64,000 nt of DNA from the NCBI RefSeq assembly GCF_921294215.1, contig NZ_CAKLDM010000002.1:2728001-2792000 (forward strand), in the 5' to 3' direction. This stretch comes from Vibrio marisflavi CECT 7928 (GTDB taxonomy: Bacteria > Pseudomonadota > Gammaproteobacteria > Enterobacterales > Vibrionaceae). Both the position numbers and the translations under genes were made by a program. This document shows, in pieces, positions 39,981 through 50,503 of this stretch; positions within the stretch are counted from its first letter, which is position 1; the number at the start of each line of letters is the position of its first letter. The notes under the pieces are model-generated. The model saw only the letters and a list, made by a program, of their open reading frames with translations. It was not told the origin of the DNA and did not search any database.

Positions 39981-40007
39981 AAAAGGCGGCCAAAGGTCGC
40001 CTTTTTT
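39981..40007 (+). terminator. Terminator after yidC
   Basis: AAAAGGCGGCC pairs with GGTCGCCTTTTTT around AAA, with one G-T pair, followed by a T run. Confidence 0.88.
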
Positions 40008-40098
40008 GTATTTGCTGATTACAATTCAGCTAATTTAGACAACAAGCTGTGCGTTTATCATTCATCAACGCAAATCGCTATTTAAAGTAGGCATTGTT

Positions 40099-41460
40099 AT
40101 GACAACTGAAACTATCGTAGCTCAAGCAACCGCAACGGGCCGAGGTGGTGTTGGAATTATCCGAGTATCAGGACCGAAGGCAAAGCAGGTAGCACTCGAA
40201 GTAACAGGAAAAGAGCTCAAGCCTCGCTATGCAGAGTATCTAGCATTCCAAGATGAGAGTGGCTTAGCATTAGACCAAGGTATTGCCCTGTACTTTCCAA
40301 ATCCGCACTCATTCACAGGTGAAGACGTCCTAGAGCTTCAGGGCCACGGTGGGCCAGTTGTTATGGATATGCTGATAAAGCGTATTCTAGGTATATCTGG
40401 TGTGAGAGCTGCCAGGCCTGGCGAGTTTTCAGAACGAGCTTTTTTAAACGATAAAATGGACCTAGCTCAAGCTGAAGCTATTGCGGACCTAATTGATGCC
40501 AGCTCTGAAGAGGCAGCAAAATCAGCCCTACACTCACTGCAAGGCCAGTTTTCAAAGCGTATTCAAACTCTGGTTGAATCATTAATTCACCTACGCATTT
40601 ATGTAGAAGCTGCCATTGACTTCCCAGAAGAAGAAATTGACTTTCTCGCTGACGGTAAAGTATCTGGTGATCTGCAAGCTATCATCGACCAACTCAATTT
40701 AGTACGCAAAGAAGCCAATCAAGGCGCAATCATGCGTGAAGGCATGAAAGTCGTTATTGCAGGCAGACCAAATGCCGGCAAATCTAGTTTATTGAATGCG
40801 CTTTCTGGTAAAGAGTCGGCTATCGTTACGGAAATAGCGGGCACCACACGTGATGTATTGCGAGAGCACATTCACATTGATGGTATGCCACTGCATATTA
40901 TTGACACCGCCGGTCTACGCGATGCTTCCGATGCGGTAGAAAGAATTGGTATCGAGCGCGCTTGGGAAGAAATTGAGCAAGCCGATCGCATTCTATTTAT
41001 GGTTGATGGCACCACAACAGATGCCTGCGATCCAAAAGAGATTTGGCCAGAGTTTATCGACAGGTTACCAAGTGATGCTGGGATAACTGTAATTCGAAAC
41101 AAAGCCGATCAGACAGGTGAAAGCCTAGGCATTTGTCACGTGAACTCTCCTACCCTTATTCGCCTGTCTGCTAAAACTGGAGAGGGTGTCGAAGCTCTTA
41201 GAAACCATCTCAAAGAGTGTATGGGCTTTGCTGGTGGCCATGAAGGCAGCTTTATGGCAAGAAGGCGCCATTTAGATGCTCTTGCTCGCGCAGCTGAACA
41301 TTTAGATATTGGCCAGCAACAACTTGAAGGTTATATGGCCGGAGAAATCTTGGCTGAAGAGCTACGTATAGCTCAGCAGCACTTAAATGAAATTACTGGT
41401 GAATTTAGTTCAGATGACCTTTTGGGAAGAATATTCTCTTCTTTCTGTATCGGTAAGTAG
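40099..41460 (+). CDS. mnmE: tRNA modification GTPase MnmE (TrmE)
   Basis: A 453-residue GTPase that, with MnmG, adds the carboxymethylaminomethyl group to wobble U34 of certain tRNAs. N-terminal tetrahydrofolate-binding domain (1-118), helical domain, and an inserted G domain with G1 GRPNAGKSS (222-230), G3 DTAG and G4 NKAD. It ends FCIGK, the C-terminal motif with the required cysteine. Same length as the E. coli protein (454). Next to TusA-linked thiolation in function, but tusA is about 23 kb away. Confidence 0.97.
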   Translation: MTTETIVAQATATGRGGVGIIRVSGPKAKQVALEVTGKELKPRYAEYLAFQDESGLALDQGIALYFPNPHSFTGEDVLELQGHGGPVVMDMLIKRILGISGVRAARPGEFSERAFLNDKMDLAQAEAIADLIDASSEEAAKSALHSLQGQFSKRIQTLVESLIHLRIYVEAAIDFPEEEIDFLADGKVSGDLQAIIDQLNLVRKEANQGAIMREGMKVVIAGRPNAGKSSLLNALSGKESAIVTEIAGTTRDVLREHIHIDGMPLHIIDTAGLRDASDAVERIGIERAWEEIEQADRILFMVDGTTTDACDPKEIWPEFIDRLPSDAGITVIRNKADQTGESLGICHVNSPTLIRLSAKTGEGVEALRNHLKECMGFAGGHEGSFMARRRHLDALARAAEHLDIGQQQLEGYMAGEILAEELRIAQQHLNEITGEFSSDDLLGRIFSSFCIGK

Positions 41461-41510
41461 CTATTTACAAACATCAACAAAGATAGTGAATATAAAATTT
41501 AGGTAGCATT

Positions 41511-41945
41511 ATGATCCATATTATTACAGGCAGTACTTTGGGTGGCGCAGAATATGTTGGAGATCACTTAGGTGACTTACTGGAAGAAAATGGCAAACAA
41601 ATAACGATCCATAATAATCCAGACTTCAATGAGATCCCAAAAGAAGACACTTGGCTTTTGATCACTTCAACTCATGGAGCAGGAGAGTTTCCCGATAATA
41701 TCCAGCCTTTCTTTGAAGAGTTGAAAAATAGTTCTTCAGCTCTCGATAAAGTGAATTTTGCTGTCGTTGCTATTGGTGATAAAAGTTACGATACATTTTG
41801 TGCAGCCGGAAAAAATGCGTATCAGATACTTAAACAAGCCAGTGCTACCCCATTGACTGACTGTTTAACTATTGACGTTCTGACTCACCCTGTCCCAGAA
41901 GATGCAGCTGAAGAATGGCTAAACAATAATATCGAGCTATTTTAG
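41511..41945 (+). CDS. mioC: Flavodoxin-like protein MioC
   Basis: A 144-residue FMN-binding flavodoxin. The phosphate loop is [13 protein letters not shown]; the FMN-contacting segment is [13 protein letters not shown], and [14 protein letters not shown] follows. In E. coli MioC was reported to take part in biotin synthase activity, and its gene lies beside oriC where its transcription affects initiation. Here about 1.1 kb, including a lipoprotein gene, separates it from the oriC elements. Confidence 0.93.
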   Translation: MIHIITGSTLGGAEYVGDHLGDLLEENGKQITIHNNPDFNEIPKEDTWLLITSTHGAGEFPDNIQPFFEELKNSSSALDKVNFAVVAIGDKSYDTFCAAGKNAYQILKQASATPLTDCLTIDVLTHPVPEDAAEEWLNNNIELF

Positions 41946-41982
41946 TTCACTCTCCATTCAACTCTTTATCTACTAAACGAAA

Positions 41983-42009
41983 TAGAGCCTAACTTCCTGT
42001 TAGGCTCTA
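41983..42009. terminator. Terminator between mioC and the lipoprotein gene
   Basis: TAGAGCCTAAC and GTTAGGCTCTA pair over 11 bp around TTCCT. The T tract is weak on both strands, but its position between convergent genes supports the call. It would limit mioC transcription running into oriC. Confidence 0.75.
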
Positions 42010-42072
42010 ATAAGTTGTATCTTTTGCATTTTGCCTTGTGTAACAAGTCAAAATGAGCAATAGAAACAATGA

Positions 42073-42480
42073 TTAGTTATTTTTTGCTACTGTGTCGCAA
42101 TCGGCTTTTTTCTCAGTTGGAACTAAGACCTGATTATCGTATTTCCACATATCACCTGTAGCGTAGTCGATCAGGAATCCCCAACCATTTAAAATGTTTG
42201 CCCAATATGACGGCGTGACCGATTTATGTACGGTTACCGAAGTATTCTTATAGCACTTGTCATTGACCTTAATCGTGACATCTCTTGTCGAAGACGGGTT
42301 AGTGACAATAGTTGTTGGCAAGGTTGTCTGGTAGGTTGAAGATGCTGTCGTCACATCAACGTTAACATTTTTGTCAGGCGATGTAGCAACTATTGTCTGG
42401 CTACCACTATTAAACATAGTCGAGCAACCCGAAAGTGTTACAACAGAAGCTGCAATACCTAAAGCGATGAGTTTCTTCAT
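42073..42480 (-). CDS. Predicted outer-envelope lipoprotein
   Basis: A 135-residue secreted lipoprotein. The N-terminus MKKLIALGIAASVVTLSGC ends in a lipobox LSGC; residue +2 is Ser, which favours outer-membrane sorting. The mature part is rich in Thr, Ser and Val, and ends with NGWGFLIDYATGDMWKYDN, a pattern found in small lipoproteins of unknown function. Two more cysteines (in KCYKN and KADCD) may pair. The ATG at 42480 has GAG about 8 bases before; a start at 42501 would put seven residues before the signal. Not part of the usual oriC neighbourhood. Confidence 0.82.
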   Translation of the reverse strand: MKKLIALGIAASVVTLSGCSTMFNSGSQTIVATSPDKNVNVDVTTASSTYQTTLPTTIVTNPSSTRDVTIKVNDKCYKNTSVTVHKSVTPSYWANILNGWGFLIDYATGDMWKYDNQVLVPTEKKADCDTVAKNN

Positions 42481-42501
42481 ACTTGATCTCATATAATTCA
42501 A

Positions 42502-43019
42502 ATAGCGTTATAAATAATTATTACAACGAGAAATATCAAACTTAACTTAAGCAGAAGACTATATACAGATATTAGGTGAGAAAAGGTTGTAATATAATAT
42601 ATACCGAATAGGAACAGATAAATATTTTTCCTTTAAATGGTATGTGGATATTATATTTCTATATAAATGGGATTAGCTCCATTGGAACTTTCTCTATCCA
42701 TAATTGAAATATTAAATTAATTTAATATTTCGCATAACAAGTGCCAGTTAAGAACTGCAGATATTATAATTATGCCAGTACAACTTCAACCATGTTTTCC
42801 TTTTAATTACAGAATGATAGATGGTTAATTAGCACAAATAATACTGAGTTATTGAAATACAAATAGTCTTCTATATTTCATAAATAGTGTTAACCCAACT
42901 AAGAGGTCTAGGCTCCCTACCATTTCACTATCCGTACCTGATGTAGCTAACCACTAAAAAGTGTAAAGGTCACAACCACGATACCTAAGAACTTTGCCGC
43001 GCCGACTCACAGGTCAGCA
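42502..43019. other. AT-rich gene-free stretch left of oriC
   Basis: No gene recognised. Strongly AT-rich, with runs such as TAATATAATATATACC and one 26-bp perfect palindrome. It should contain the promoter of the leftward lipoprotein gene. It may also act as an extension of the origin region. Confidence 0.5.
42706..42731. repeat. 26-bp perfect AT-rich palindrome
   Basis: The left half GAAATATTAAATT is followed directly by its complement AATTTAATATTTC. It lies about 225 bp upstream of the lipoprotein start and about 310 bp left of the first oriC DnaA box. Role unknown: operator, hairpin or chance in AT-rich DNA. Confidence 0.7.
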
Positions 43020-43400
43020 GGGACTTGTGAAACACAGACCATCCACAGAAAAGTTTGTTTTAACTAGAGCTATTCCCTCTGTGGATAAATCTGGATCTTT
43101 TCGGTTATTAACCTATAGTTACCCCAATAATAACTTTGAACGTCCCGATTTATTGTGCATAACTACCAGTTTTGATCCCAGCTAATCCTCGTCAAGATCA
43201 GAACAACAACACACTTTATGATCTTCCTAAACATCATGATCTACTTGATCATTTATCGCTTATCCACAGAAACCCGAGATCCTAATAATAGATCCAATAG
43301 AAAAGATCTATATAGATCTATATAAATTAACTACTTTTAGAGGATCAGGAAAAACTCACAAAATCGTTTTTCTCGAAAGCTGAAAGAGGGTAGAATACGT
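43020..43400. other. Chromosomal replication origin oriC
   Basis: DnaA boxes: TGTGGATAA at 43080-43088 and TTATCCACA at 43260-43268 are perfect, TGTGCATAA at 43154-43162 fits TTATnCACA, and CCATCCACA at 43039-43047 matches 7/9. Eleven GATC sites occur between 43094 and 43346. An AT-rich unwinding region follows with the tandem repeat AGATCTATAT at 43304-43313 and 43314-43323, resembling the GATCT-starting 13-mers of E. coli. It lies immediately before mnmG, as in other gammaproteobacteria. Confidence 0.93.
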
Positions 43401-43449
43401 CTCCTTTTGTCTGTCCATATCACACGAGTTACATTTTTGAGGTCAGCCT

Positions 43450-45339
43450 ATGCTTTTTCATGAAAAATTTGATGTCATTGTTGTTGGTGGTGGCCATGCT
43501 GGCACAGAAGCCGCATTAGCTTCTGCACGCACAGGGCAAAAAACCCTGCTCTTGACGCACAATATTGACACTCTGGGTCAAATGTCATGTAACCCAGCGA
43601 TCGGTGGGATCGGAAAAGGGCACCTCGTCAAAGAAGTGGATGCACTGGGCGGCATAATGGCTCAAGCCATTGATCATTCAGGTATTCAGTTTCGAACTCT
43701 TAACGCTTCAAAGGGCCCAGCGGTTCGAGCAACTCGTGCTCAGGCAGACAGAGCGCTATACAAAGCATTCATTAGAAGCGCACTGGAAAATACACCAAAC
43801 TTAACGTTGTTCCAGCAATCTGTAGATGATCTTATCGTTGAGCAGGATCGTGTGATCGGTGTTGTTACTCAAATGGGGCTAAAATTCCATGCACAAGCGG
43901 TTGTGTTGACTGTTGGAACTTTTCTGGGTGGAAAGATCCATATTGGCATGGAAAACTTCTCAGGAGGGCGTGCAGGCGATCCACCATCGATCGCTCTAGC
44001 TGATAGATTGAGAGAATTACCTTTTAGAGTTGATCGTTTAAAAACCGGCACACCACCACGTATTGACGCAAAGAGTGTTGATTTTTCTGTGTTGGAAGTG
44101 CAACACGGAGATAATCCAGCCCCGGTGTTTTCATTTTTAGGTAATCGCAATCAGCACCCTCGTCAGATTCCTTGTTATATCACCCATACTAACGAAAATA
44201 CGCATGATGTTATTCGTTCGAATCTAGACAGAAGCCCGATGTATGCTGGAGTTATTGAAGGCATAGGCCCTAGGTATTGCCCTTCAATCGAAGACAAAGT
44301 GATGAGGTTCGCTGACAAAAATAGTCATCAGATATTTATTGAACCAGAAGGGCTGGATACGACGGAGCTATATCCAAACGGTATCTCCACCAGCTTACCT
44401 TTCGATGTTCAAGTCGACATTGTTCGTTCGATGAAAGGTTTTGAGAATGCTCACATTGTGCGCCCTGGCTATGCGATTGAGTATGATTTCTTTGATCCGA
44501 GAGATTTAAAGCAAACCTACGAAACTAAATTTATCCAAGGTTTATTCTTTGCTGGCCAGATAAATGGCACTACTGGCTATGAGGAAGCGGCAGCACAAGG
44601 CTTAATGGCTGGTTTGAATGCAAGCCTATACAGCCAAGGAAAAGAAGGTTGGAGCCCTCGTCGTGATCAAGCCTACATGGGTGTGCTTATCGACGATCTA
44701 TCCACAATGGGTACCAAAGAACCATACAGGATGTTCACATCACGTGCAGAATATCGTCTACTACTGCGCGAAGACAATGCGGATCTACGTCTGACAGAAA
44801 CGGCTCGCGATCTTGGATTAGTTGATGATCATCGTTGGGCTCGATTCAACGAGAAGGTCGAGAATATGGAAAAAGAGCGCTCTCGCTTAGGACAGATTTG
44901 GATCAACCCTAAATCCGAAGGTGTTGACGATCTGAATGCAATTCTAAAAACACCAATTTCTCGTGAAGCAAGTGGGGAAGATTTATTGCGCAGACCAGAA
45001 ATGGATTATGCGCAACTCACCTCTTTAGCCGCATTTGGTCCAGCTCTAGATGATCAGCAAGCCGCTGAGCAAGTAGAGATTCAGGTGAAATACGAAGGTT
45101 ACATTCAACGTCAGCAAGATGAGATTGAAAAGTCACTTCGTCATGAAAATACTAAGCTGCCTTTAGATCTTGATTATCAAGACGTCAAAGGTCTATCTAA
45201 CGAGGTCGTATCTAAGTTGAGCGAAGCAAAACCAGAAACGATAGGTATTGCGTCTCGTATTTCAGGTGTCACACCAGCCGCTATCTCTATTTTGCTTGTT
45301 CACCTCAAGAAGCAAGGCATGTTGAAAAAGGCGAAGTAG
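43450..45339 (+). CDS. mnmG: tRNA modification enzyme MnmG (GidA)
   Basis: A 629-residue FAD protein, partner of MnmE in cmnm5U34 formation; same length as the E. coli enzyme. The FAD motif [10 protein letters not shown] is near the N-terminus; [22 protein letters not shown] is a family signature; a C-terminal helical domain (about 550-629) ends LLVHLKKQG. Transcription of this gene away from oriC influences initiation in E. coli. First gene of a row with rsmG, parA and parB. Confidence 0.97.
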   Translation: MLFHEKFDVIVVGGGHAGTEAALASARTGQKTLLLTHNIDTLGQMSCNPAIGGIGKGHLVKEVDALGGIMAQAIDHSGIQFRTLNASKGPAVRATRAQADRALYKAFIRSALENTPNLTLFQQSVDDLIVEQDRVIGVVTQMGLKFHAQAVVLTVGTFLGGKIHIGMENFSGGRAGDPPSIALADRLRELPFRVDRLKTGTPPRIDAKSVDFSVLEVQHGDNPAPVFSFLGNRNQHPRQIPCYITHTNENTHDVIRSNLDRSPMYAGVIEGIGPRYCPSIEDKVMRFADKNSHQIFIEPEGLDTTELYPNGISTSLPFDVQVDIVRSMKGFENAHIVRPGYAIEYDFFDPRDLKQTYETKFIQGLFFAGQINGTTGYEEAAAQGLMAGLNASLYSQGKEGWSPRRDQAYMGVLIDDLSTMGTKEPYRMFTSRAEYRLLLREDNADLRLTETARDLGLVDDHRWARFNEKVENMEKERSRLGQIWINPKSEGVDDLNAILKTPISREASGEDLLRRPEMDYAQLTSLAAFGPALDDQQAAEQVEIQVKYEGYIQRQQDEIEKSLRHENTKLPLDLDYQDVKGLSNEVVSKLSEAKPETIGIASRISGVTPAAISILLVHLKKQGMLKKAK

Positions 45340-45343
45340 CATA

Positions 45344-45976
45344 ATGGAAGTATTGAGAGTAAAGTTAGAGCAGTTAGTAAAGCAAGCCGAGTTAACAGTT
45401 AGTGAACTGCAAATTGATCAGCTTGTGCGATATGTGACGTTATTGGATAAATGGAACAAGGCTTATAACCTGACTTCTGTTCGTGATCCAAAGGACATGT
45501 TAGTTAAACATATACTTGATAGTATTATTGTGAGTCAGCATTTAAAAGGTCAGCGCTTTATCGATGTAGGAACTGGCCCAGGCTTACCAGGTATTCCTCT
45601 GGCAATAATGAATCCGGATTGTGAGTTTTTTCTTCTAGATAGTTTAGGGAAACGTATTCGATTCATTAAGCAAGTGGTACATGAGCTCAAATTGACCAAT
45701 GTCACCCCTAGTCAAAGTCGCGTTGAAGAGTTTGAACCGGAAGAAAAGTTTGATGGTGTTCTAAGTAGAGCATTCGCATCCATGACAGATATGGTGGAGT
45801 GGTGCCATCATTTACCTAAGCAAGGTTCAGGGAAGTTTTACGCGTTAAAAGGTCAGTTGTCTCAAGATGAGTTAAATCAACTACCAGACTGGTGTCACGT
45901 CGATAGTGTTGAAGTACTAACAGTCCCGCAGTTGGAGGGAGAACGTCATCTAGTCGTCTTATCGCGCAAGGGATAA
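45344..45976 (+). CDS. rsmG: 16S rRNA (guanine527-N7)-methyltransferase RsmG
   Basis: A 210-residue SAM-dependent methyltransferase that modifies G527 of 16S rRNA; loss gives low-level streptomycin resistance. The SAM-binding motif is [17 protein letters not shown], and [12 protein letters not shown] upstream is typical. It begins 4 bp after mnmG, so the two are cotranscribed. Confidence 0.97.
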   Translation: MEVLRVKLEQLVKQAELTVSELQIDQLVRYVTLLDKWNKAYNLTSVRDPKDMLVKHILDSIIVSQHLKGQRFIDVGTGPGLPGIPLAIMNPDCEFFLLDSLGKRIRFIKQVVHELKLTNVTPSQSRVEEFEPEEKFDGVLSRAFASMTDMVEWCHHLPKQGSGKFYALKGQLSQDELNQLPDWCHVDSVEVLTVPQLEGERHLVVLSRKG

Positions 45977-45991
45977 ATAGCGAGGAAAACA

Positions 45992-46765
45992 GTGGGTAGA
46001 ATAGTAGCAATCGCCAACCAGAAAGGTGGCGTAGGTAAAACAACGACTTGTATTAACCTAGCGGCATCGATGGCCGCAACCAAGCGAAAAGTTTTAGTTA
46101 TCGATCTCGACCCACAAGGCAATGCAACGATGGCCAGCGGTGTCGACAAGTATCAAGTGGATGCCACTGCATATGATCTGTTAGTAGAAGATACGCCATT
46201 TTCTGATGTGGTATGCAGAAAAACATCTGGTCACTACGATCTTATTGCTGCCAATGGTGATGTTACTGCTGCAGAAATCAAACTCATGGAAGTCTTTGCC
46301 CGTGAAGTGAGATTAAAAAATGCACTCGCGCCAGTTAAAGACGAATACGATTTTATATTTATCGATTGCCCACCATCACTTAACCTTTTAACCATTAATG
46401 CAATGGCAGCTGCAGACTCTGTTCTAGTGCCAATGCAATGTGAGTACTTCGCGCTCGAAGGACTAACTGCATTAATGGATACCATCAGTAAACTTGCAGC
46501 AGTGGTCAATGAAAACCTTAAGATCGAAGGTTTACTGAGAACCATGTTCGATCCTAGGAATCGACTTTCTAATGAAGTGTCCGATCAACTCAAAAAGCAT
46601 TTTGGCACAAAAGTCTATCGTACCGTCATTCCACGAAATGTTCGTTTAGCAGAAGCCCCTAGCCACGGAAAACCAGCCATGTATTATGATAAATACTCTG
46701 CTGGCTCCAAAGCGTATCTTGCTCTTGCCGGAGAAATGCTTCGTCGAGAAGAAGTCCCTGCTTAA
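45992..46765 (+). CDS. parA: Chromosome partitioning ATPase ParA (Soj)
   Basis: A 257-residue deviant Walker-type ATPase that moves the ParB-bound origin. The motif KGGVGKTTT contains the signature lysine, followed by IDLDPQGNA (switch I) and FIDCPPSL (Walker B). It starts at GTG 45992 behind CGAGGA. It belongs to the chromosome I type ParA, next to parB and about 2.6 kb from oriC. Confidence 0.96.
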   Translation: MGRIVAIANQKGGVGKTTTCINLAASMAATKRKVLVIDLDPQGNATMASGVDKYQVDATAYDLLVEDTPFSDVVCRKTSGHYDLIAANGDVTAAEIKLMEVFAREVRLKNALAPVKDEYDFIFIDCPPSLNLLTINAMAAADSVLVPMQCEYFALEGLTALMDTISKLAAVVNENLKIEGLLRTMFDPRNRLSNEVSDQLKKHFGTKVYRTVIPRNVRLAEAPSHGKPAMYYDKYSAGSKAYLALAGEMLRREEVPA

Positions 46766-46793
46766 CTGATATCAATAAAAAAGGAATCACTCA

Positions 46794-47681
46794 ATGTCTA
46801 AACGTGGTTTAGGAAAAGGGCTAGATGCACTGCTTGCAACTAGCTCGTTGGCTCGTGAGAAACAACAAGTTGCAACACAAAGTCAGGCTTTGTCATCAGA
46901 TGGAGAGTTGACCGAGTTGGAAATATCCTGTTTACGACCAGGTGCCTATCAGCCGCGTAAGGAAATGTCGCCAGAAGCTCTAGAAGAGCTGGCAACATCG
47001 ATTCAATCCCAAGGAATTATCCAACCGATTGTGGTTCGAGAGCTTGAAGGTGATGAAGGGCAATATGAAATAATTGCCGGTGAACGTCGCTGGAGAGCTG
47101 CGCGTCAAGCGGGTTTGTATCTTGTACCATGCTTAATCAAAAATGTTGCAGATAGAGCTGCCATCGCAATGGCGTTAATCGAAAATATTCAACGCGAAGA
47201 TTTGAACGCTATTGAAGAAGCACAAGCGCTAGAAAAACTTCAAGGAGAATTCACGCTTACCCACCAGCAAGTTGCTGATGCAATAGGTAAATCACGTGCT
47301 ACAGTAAGTAACCTACTTAGGCTGAATCAATTAGAAGATTCTGTAAAATCTCTTGTTGCGGAGAAGCACCTTGAAATGGGCCATGCACGGGCTCTACTTA
47401 TGCTTGAAGGTGAGCAGCAAAGCGACATTGCGCAGCAAGTAGCAAACAAAAGTATGACCGTTCGCCAAACCGAGCGTTTGGTAAAAAAATGCCTCTCTCC
47501 TCAATCTGAAGAGAAAAACATTCCTCAAGACGAAGAAACACATCAATTGTCACAAAATTTAAGTGAAATTCTGGGTGCAAAAGTTTCAATTACAAGAACT
47601 AAGACCGGAAGTGCAAAAATGACAATTAGTGTTGATGAGCCTCACAAATTGGAAGCGCTAATAGCTCGTCTCAAAAACTAG
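46794..47681 (+). CDS. parB: Chromosome partitioning protein ParB (Spo0J)
   Basis: A 295-residue CTP-dependent DNA clamp that loads at parS and spreads. The N-terminal MSKRGLGKGLDALLA is the ParA-interacting peptide. CTP-binding boxes are QPRK (53-56) and GERRWRAA (96-103); the helix-turn-helix is LTHQQVADAIGKSRATVSNLLR; a C-terminal dimerisation domain ends ALIARLKN. 28 bp after parA with an AAGGA site. Confidence 0.97.
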   Translation: MSKRGLGKGLDALLATSSLAREKQQVATQSQALSSDGELTELEISCLRPGAYQPRKEMSPEALEELATSIQSQGIIQPIVVRELEGDEGQYEIIAGERRWRAARQAGLYLVPCLIKNVADRAAIAMALIENIQREDLNAIEEAQALEKLQGEFTLTHQQVADAIGKSRATVSNLLRLNQLEDSVKSLVAEKHLEMGHARALLMLEGEQQSDIAQQVANKSMTVRQTERLVKKCLSPQSEEKNIPQDEETHQLSQNLSEILGAKVSITRTKTGSAKMTISVDEPHKLEALIARLKN

Positions 47682-47780
47682 GTGAGATAATCCATTTTAA
47701 CCAATATATGAACAAATCTAGGTATTTGTATTAAAACTGTCGGATTGTAAACAAAGTTGTAACTTTATGCGTTATTGTTA

Positions 47781-47808
47781 TTGCATTCAGTTTAACTGGT
47801 CGTATAAT
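47781..47808 (+). promoter_or_regulatory. Promoter of the atp operon
   Basis: TTGCAT (47781-47786), a 16-bp spacer, and a perfect TATAAT (47803-47808), 72 bp before atpI. Confidence 0.78.
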
Positions 47809-47879
47809 CTCCGCGACTTCTTAGCATTTTAAAAAAATTAGTTTTCATAGCTGAGAATAATACTTAGAGGTAAGAATAC

Positions 47880-48269
47880 ATGGTAGCTGCGTTGGCTAGG
47901 CCTGGGCGAGAGCTTGCAAAGCAATTGTTACTGATCCAGTCTGGCGCGGTTATGGTACTGGCTGCAGGGATGTCTATTGCAGTAAATGCTGAATGGGGAG
48001 TTTCAGCGCTGATTGGTGGCGGGATTTTTGTCGTCGCCAACGCCGTTTTCGCATTCTGTGCTTTTATGTTTAGTGGAGCTCGTGCTGCAAAACTTATCAC
48101 GGCTTCTTTCTATACAGGCGAAGCGCTAAAAATCCTCATCACTGTTGCACTCTTCTATGTTGCCTACATGTATATGAAGGTGGACCTTGTTCCCCTACAA
48201 CTAACCTATTCACTGGCTTTAGGCATTAACTTCTTAGCGCCAGTGCTATTCGTTAACAAAAAGAAATAG
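47880..48269 (+). CDS. atpI: ATP synthase accessory protein I
   Basis: A 129-residue membrane protein with four hydrophobic segments. AtpI is not part of the enzyme; it helps assemble the c-ring and may take part in Mg2+ supply. The position as first gene of the atp operon and the pattern GGGIFVVANAVFAFCAFMFSGAR support the call. The ATG follows AGAGGTAAGAAT. 8 bp before atpB. Confidence 0.93.
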   Translation: MVAALARPGRELAKQLLLIQSGAVMVLAAGMSIAVNAEWGVSALIGGGIFVVANAVFAFCAFMFSGARAAKLITASFYTGEALKILITVALFYVAYMYMKVDLVPLQLTYSLALGINFLAPVLFVNKKK

Positions 48270-48274
48270 GATGA

Positions 48275-49084
<810 letters not shown>

Positions 49085-49104
49085 TACTTTGAAATTTTAA
49101 TTAA

Positions 49105-49401
<297 letters not shown>

Positions 49402-49471
49402 TCTATCTGATTGAGGCAACTAAGTTTGTCATTGATTAACACCAAGTCTAAACAGAGGAAGGGGTAGCGTT

Positions 49472-49942
49472 GTGAATATGAATGCAACTCTGCTAGGTCA
49501 AGCAATCGCGTTCGCTATGTTTGTTTGGTTCTGCATGAAATACGTGTGGCCACCAATCATGCAAGCAATCGAAGAACGCCAGAAAAAAATTGCTGATGGT
49601 TTGTTGGCTGCCGACAGAGCAGCCAAAGATCTGGATCTGGCACAAGCCAACGCTTCCGAGCAAATGAAGGAAGCGAAGCGCACGGCAACAGAGGTTATCG
49701 ATCAAGCGAATAAACGCAAAGCTCAAATTTTGGATGAAGCTCGCCATGAAGCGATGGAAGAGCGTAAAAACATCCTATCTCAGGCGGAAGCCGAGATTGA
49801 AGCTGAACGTATCAAAGCTAGAGATGATCTGCGTAAACAAGTTGCTGCTCTGGCAATCGCCGGTGCTGAGAAAATCCTTGAGCGTTCGGTCGATAAAGAC
49901 GCGCACAAAGATATTCTTGAAAACATTACTGCAAAACTTTAA
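49472..49942 (+). CDS. atpF: ATP synthase F0 subunit b
   Basis: A 156-residue stator protein, the same length as in E. coli. One N-terminal membrane helix ([20 protein letters not shown]) is followed by a long charged coiled coil. The start is GTG at 49472 behind GAGGAAGGGG, giving [10 protein letters not shown], which matches the family start; an ATG two codons later is also possible. Confidence 0.96.
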   Translation: MNMNATLLGQAIAFAMFVWFCMKYVWPPIMQAIEERQKKIADGLLAADRAAKDLDLAQANASEQMKEAKRTATEVIDQANKRKAQILDEARHEAMEERKNILSQAEAEIEAERIKARDDLRKQVAALAIAGAEKILERSVDKDAHKDILENITAKL

Positions 49943-49956
49943 ATCAGGGGGCGAAT

Positions 49957-50490
49957 ATGTCTGACTTGACAACAATTGCACGCCCCTACGCTAAAGCAGC
50001 TTTCGATTTTGCGGTTGAGAACAAGCAGCTAGACCAATGGAGTCAAATGCTTGCTTTCGCAGCCGAAGTCGCAAACAACGAACAAATTCATGAACTATTA
50101 ACCAGTTCGGTTTCTGCAGAGAAGCTTGCTGAAATTGTTATCGCGGTATGTGGCGAACAGTTTGATGCTAACGGTCAAAACTTTCTCAAAGTGATGGCTG
50201 AAAATGGACGCCTAAGGGCGCTTCCAGCAGTATTTGAAGCTTTTATGACTCTTAAACGAGAGCATGAGCAAGAGGTGGACGTGGAAGTGATTTCCGCCAC
50301 TAAGCTCACTAAAAAGCAACAAGACGACATTAGCAAAAAATTGGCAGAGCGCCTTGAGCGCAAAATTCAGCTGAATTGCAGTGTAGATGCGGCCCTAATA
50401 GCTGGGGTCATAATTCGAGCCGGAGACCTAGTCATTGATAACTCAGCACGCGGTCGATTGACTCGCCTGAGTGATGCATTGATGTCTTAA
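49957..50490 (+). CDS. atpH: ATP synthase F1 subunit delta
   Basis: A 177-residue stator protein that joins the top of F1 to subunit b. Starts [19 protein letters not shown], the usual family start, and contains the C-terminal signature [24 protein letters not shown]. coli delta has 177 residues as well. 14 bp after atpF with a CAGGGGGCG site. Confidence 0.97.
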   Translation: MSDLTTIARPYAKAAFDFAVENKQLDQWSQMLAFAAEVANNEQIHELLTSSVSAEKLAEIVIAVCGEQFDANGQNFLKVMAENGRLRALPAVFEAFMTLKREHEQEVDVEVISATKLTKKQQDDISKKLAERLERKIQLNCSVDAALIAGVIIRAGDLVIDNSARGRLTRLSDALMS

Positions 50491-50503
50491 TGGGGATTGG
50501 AGC

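Noticed and set aside
41132..41147. TCACGTGA core inside mnmE, parS-like
   Set aside because: Only 11 of 16 positions fit the parS consensus and the outer half-sites are missing.
42994..43185. 63-codon plus-strand open frame
   Set aside because: It lies in oriC across two DnaA boxes and has no recognisable domain or ribosome-binding site; origin structure explains the sequence.
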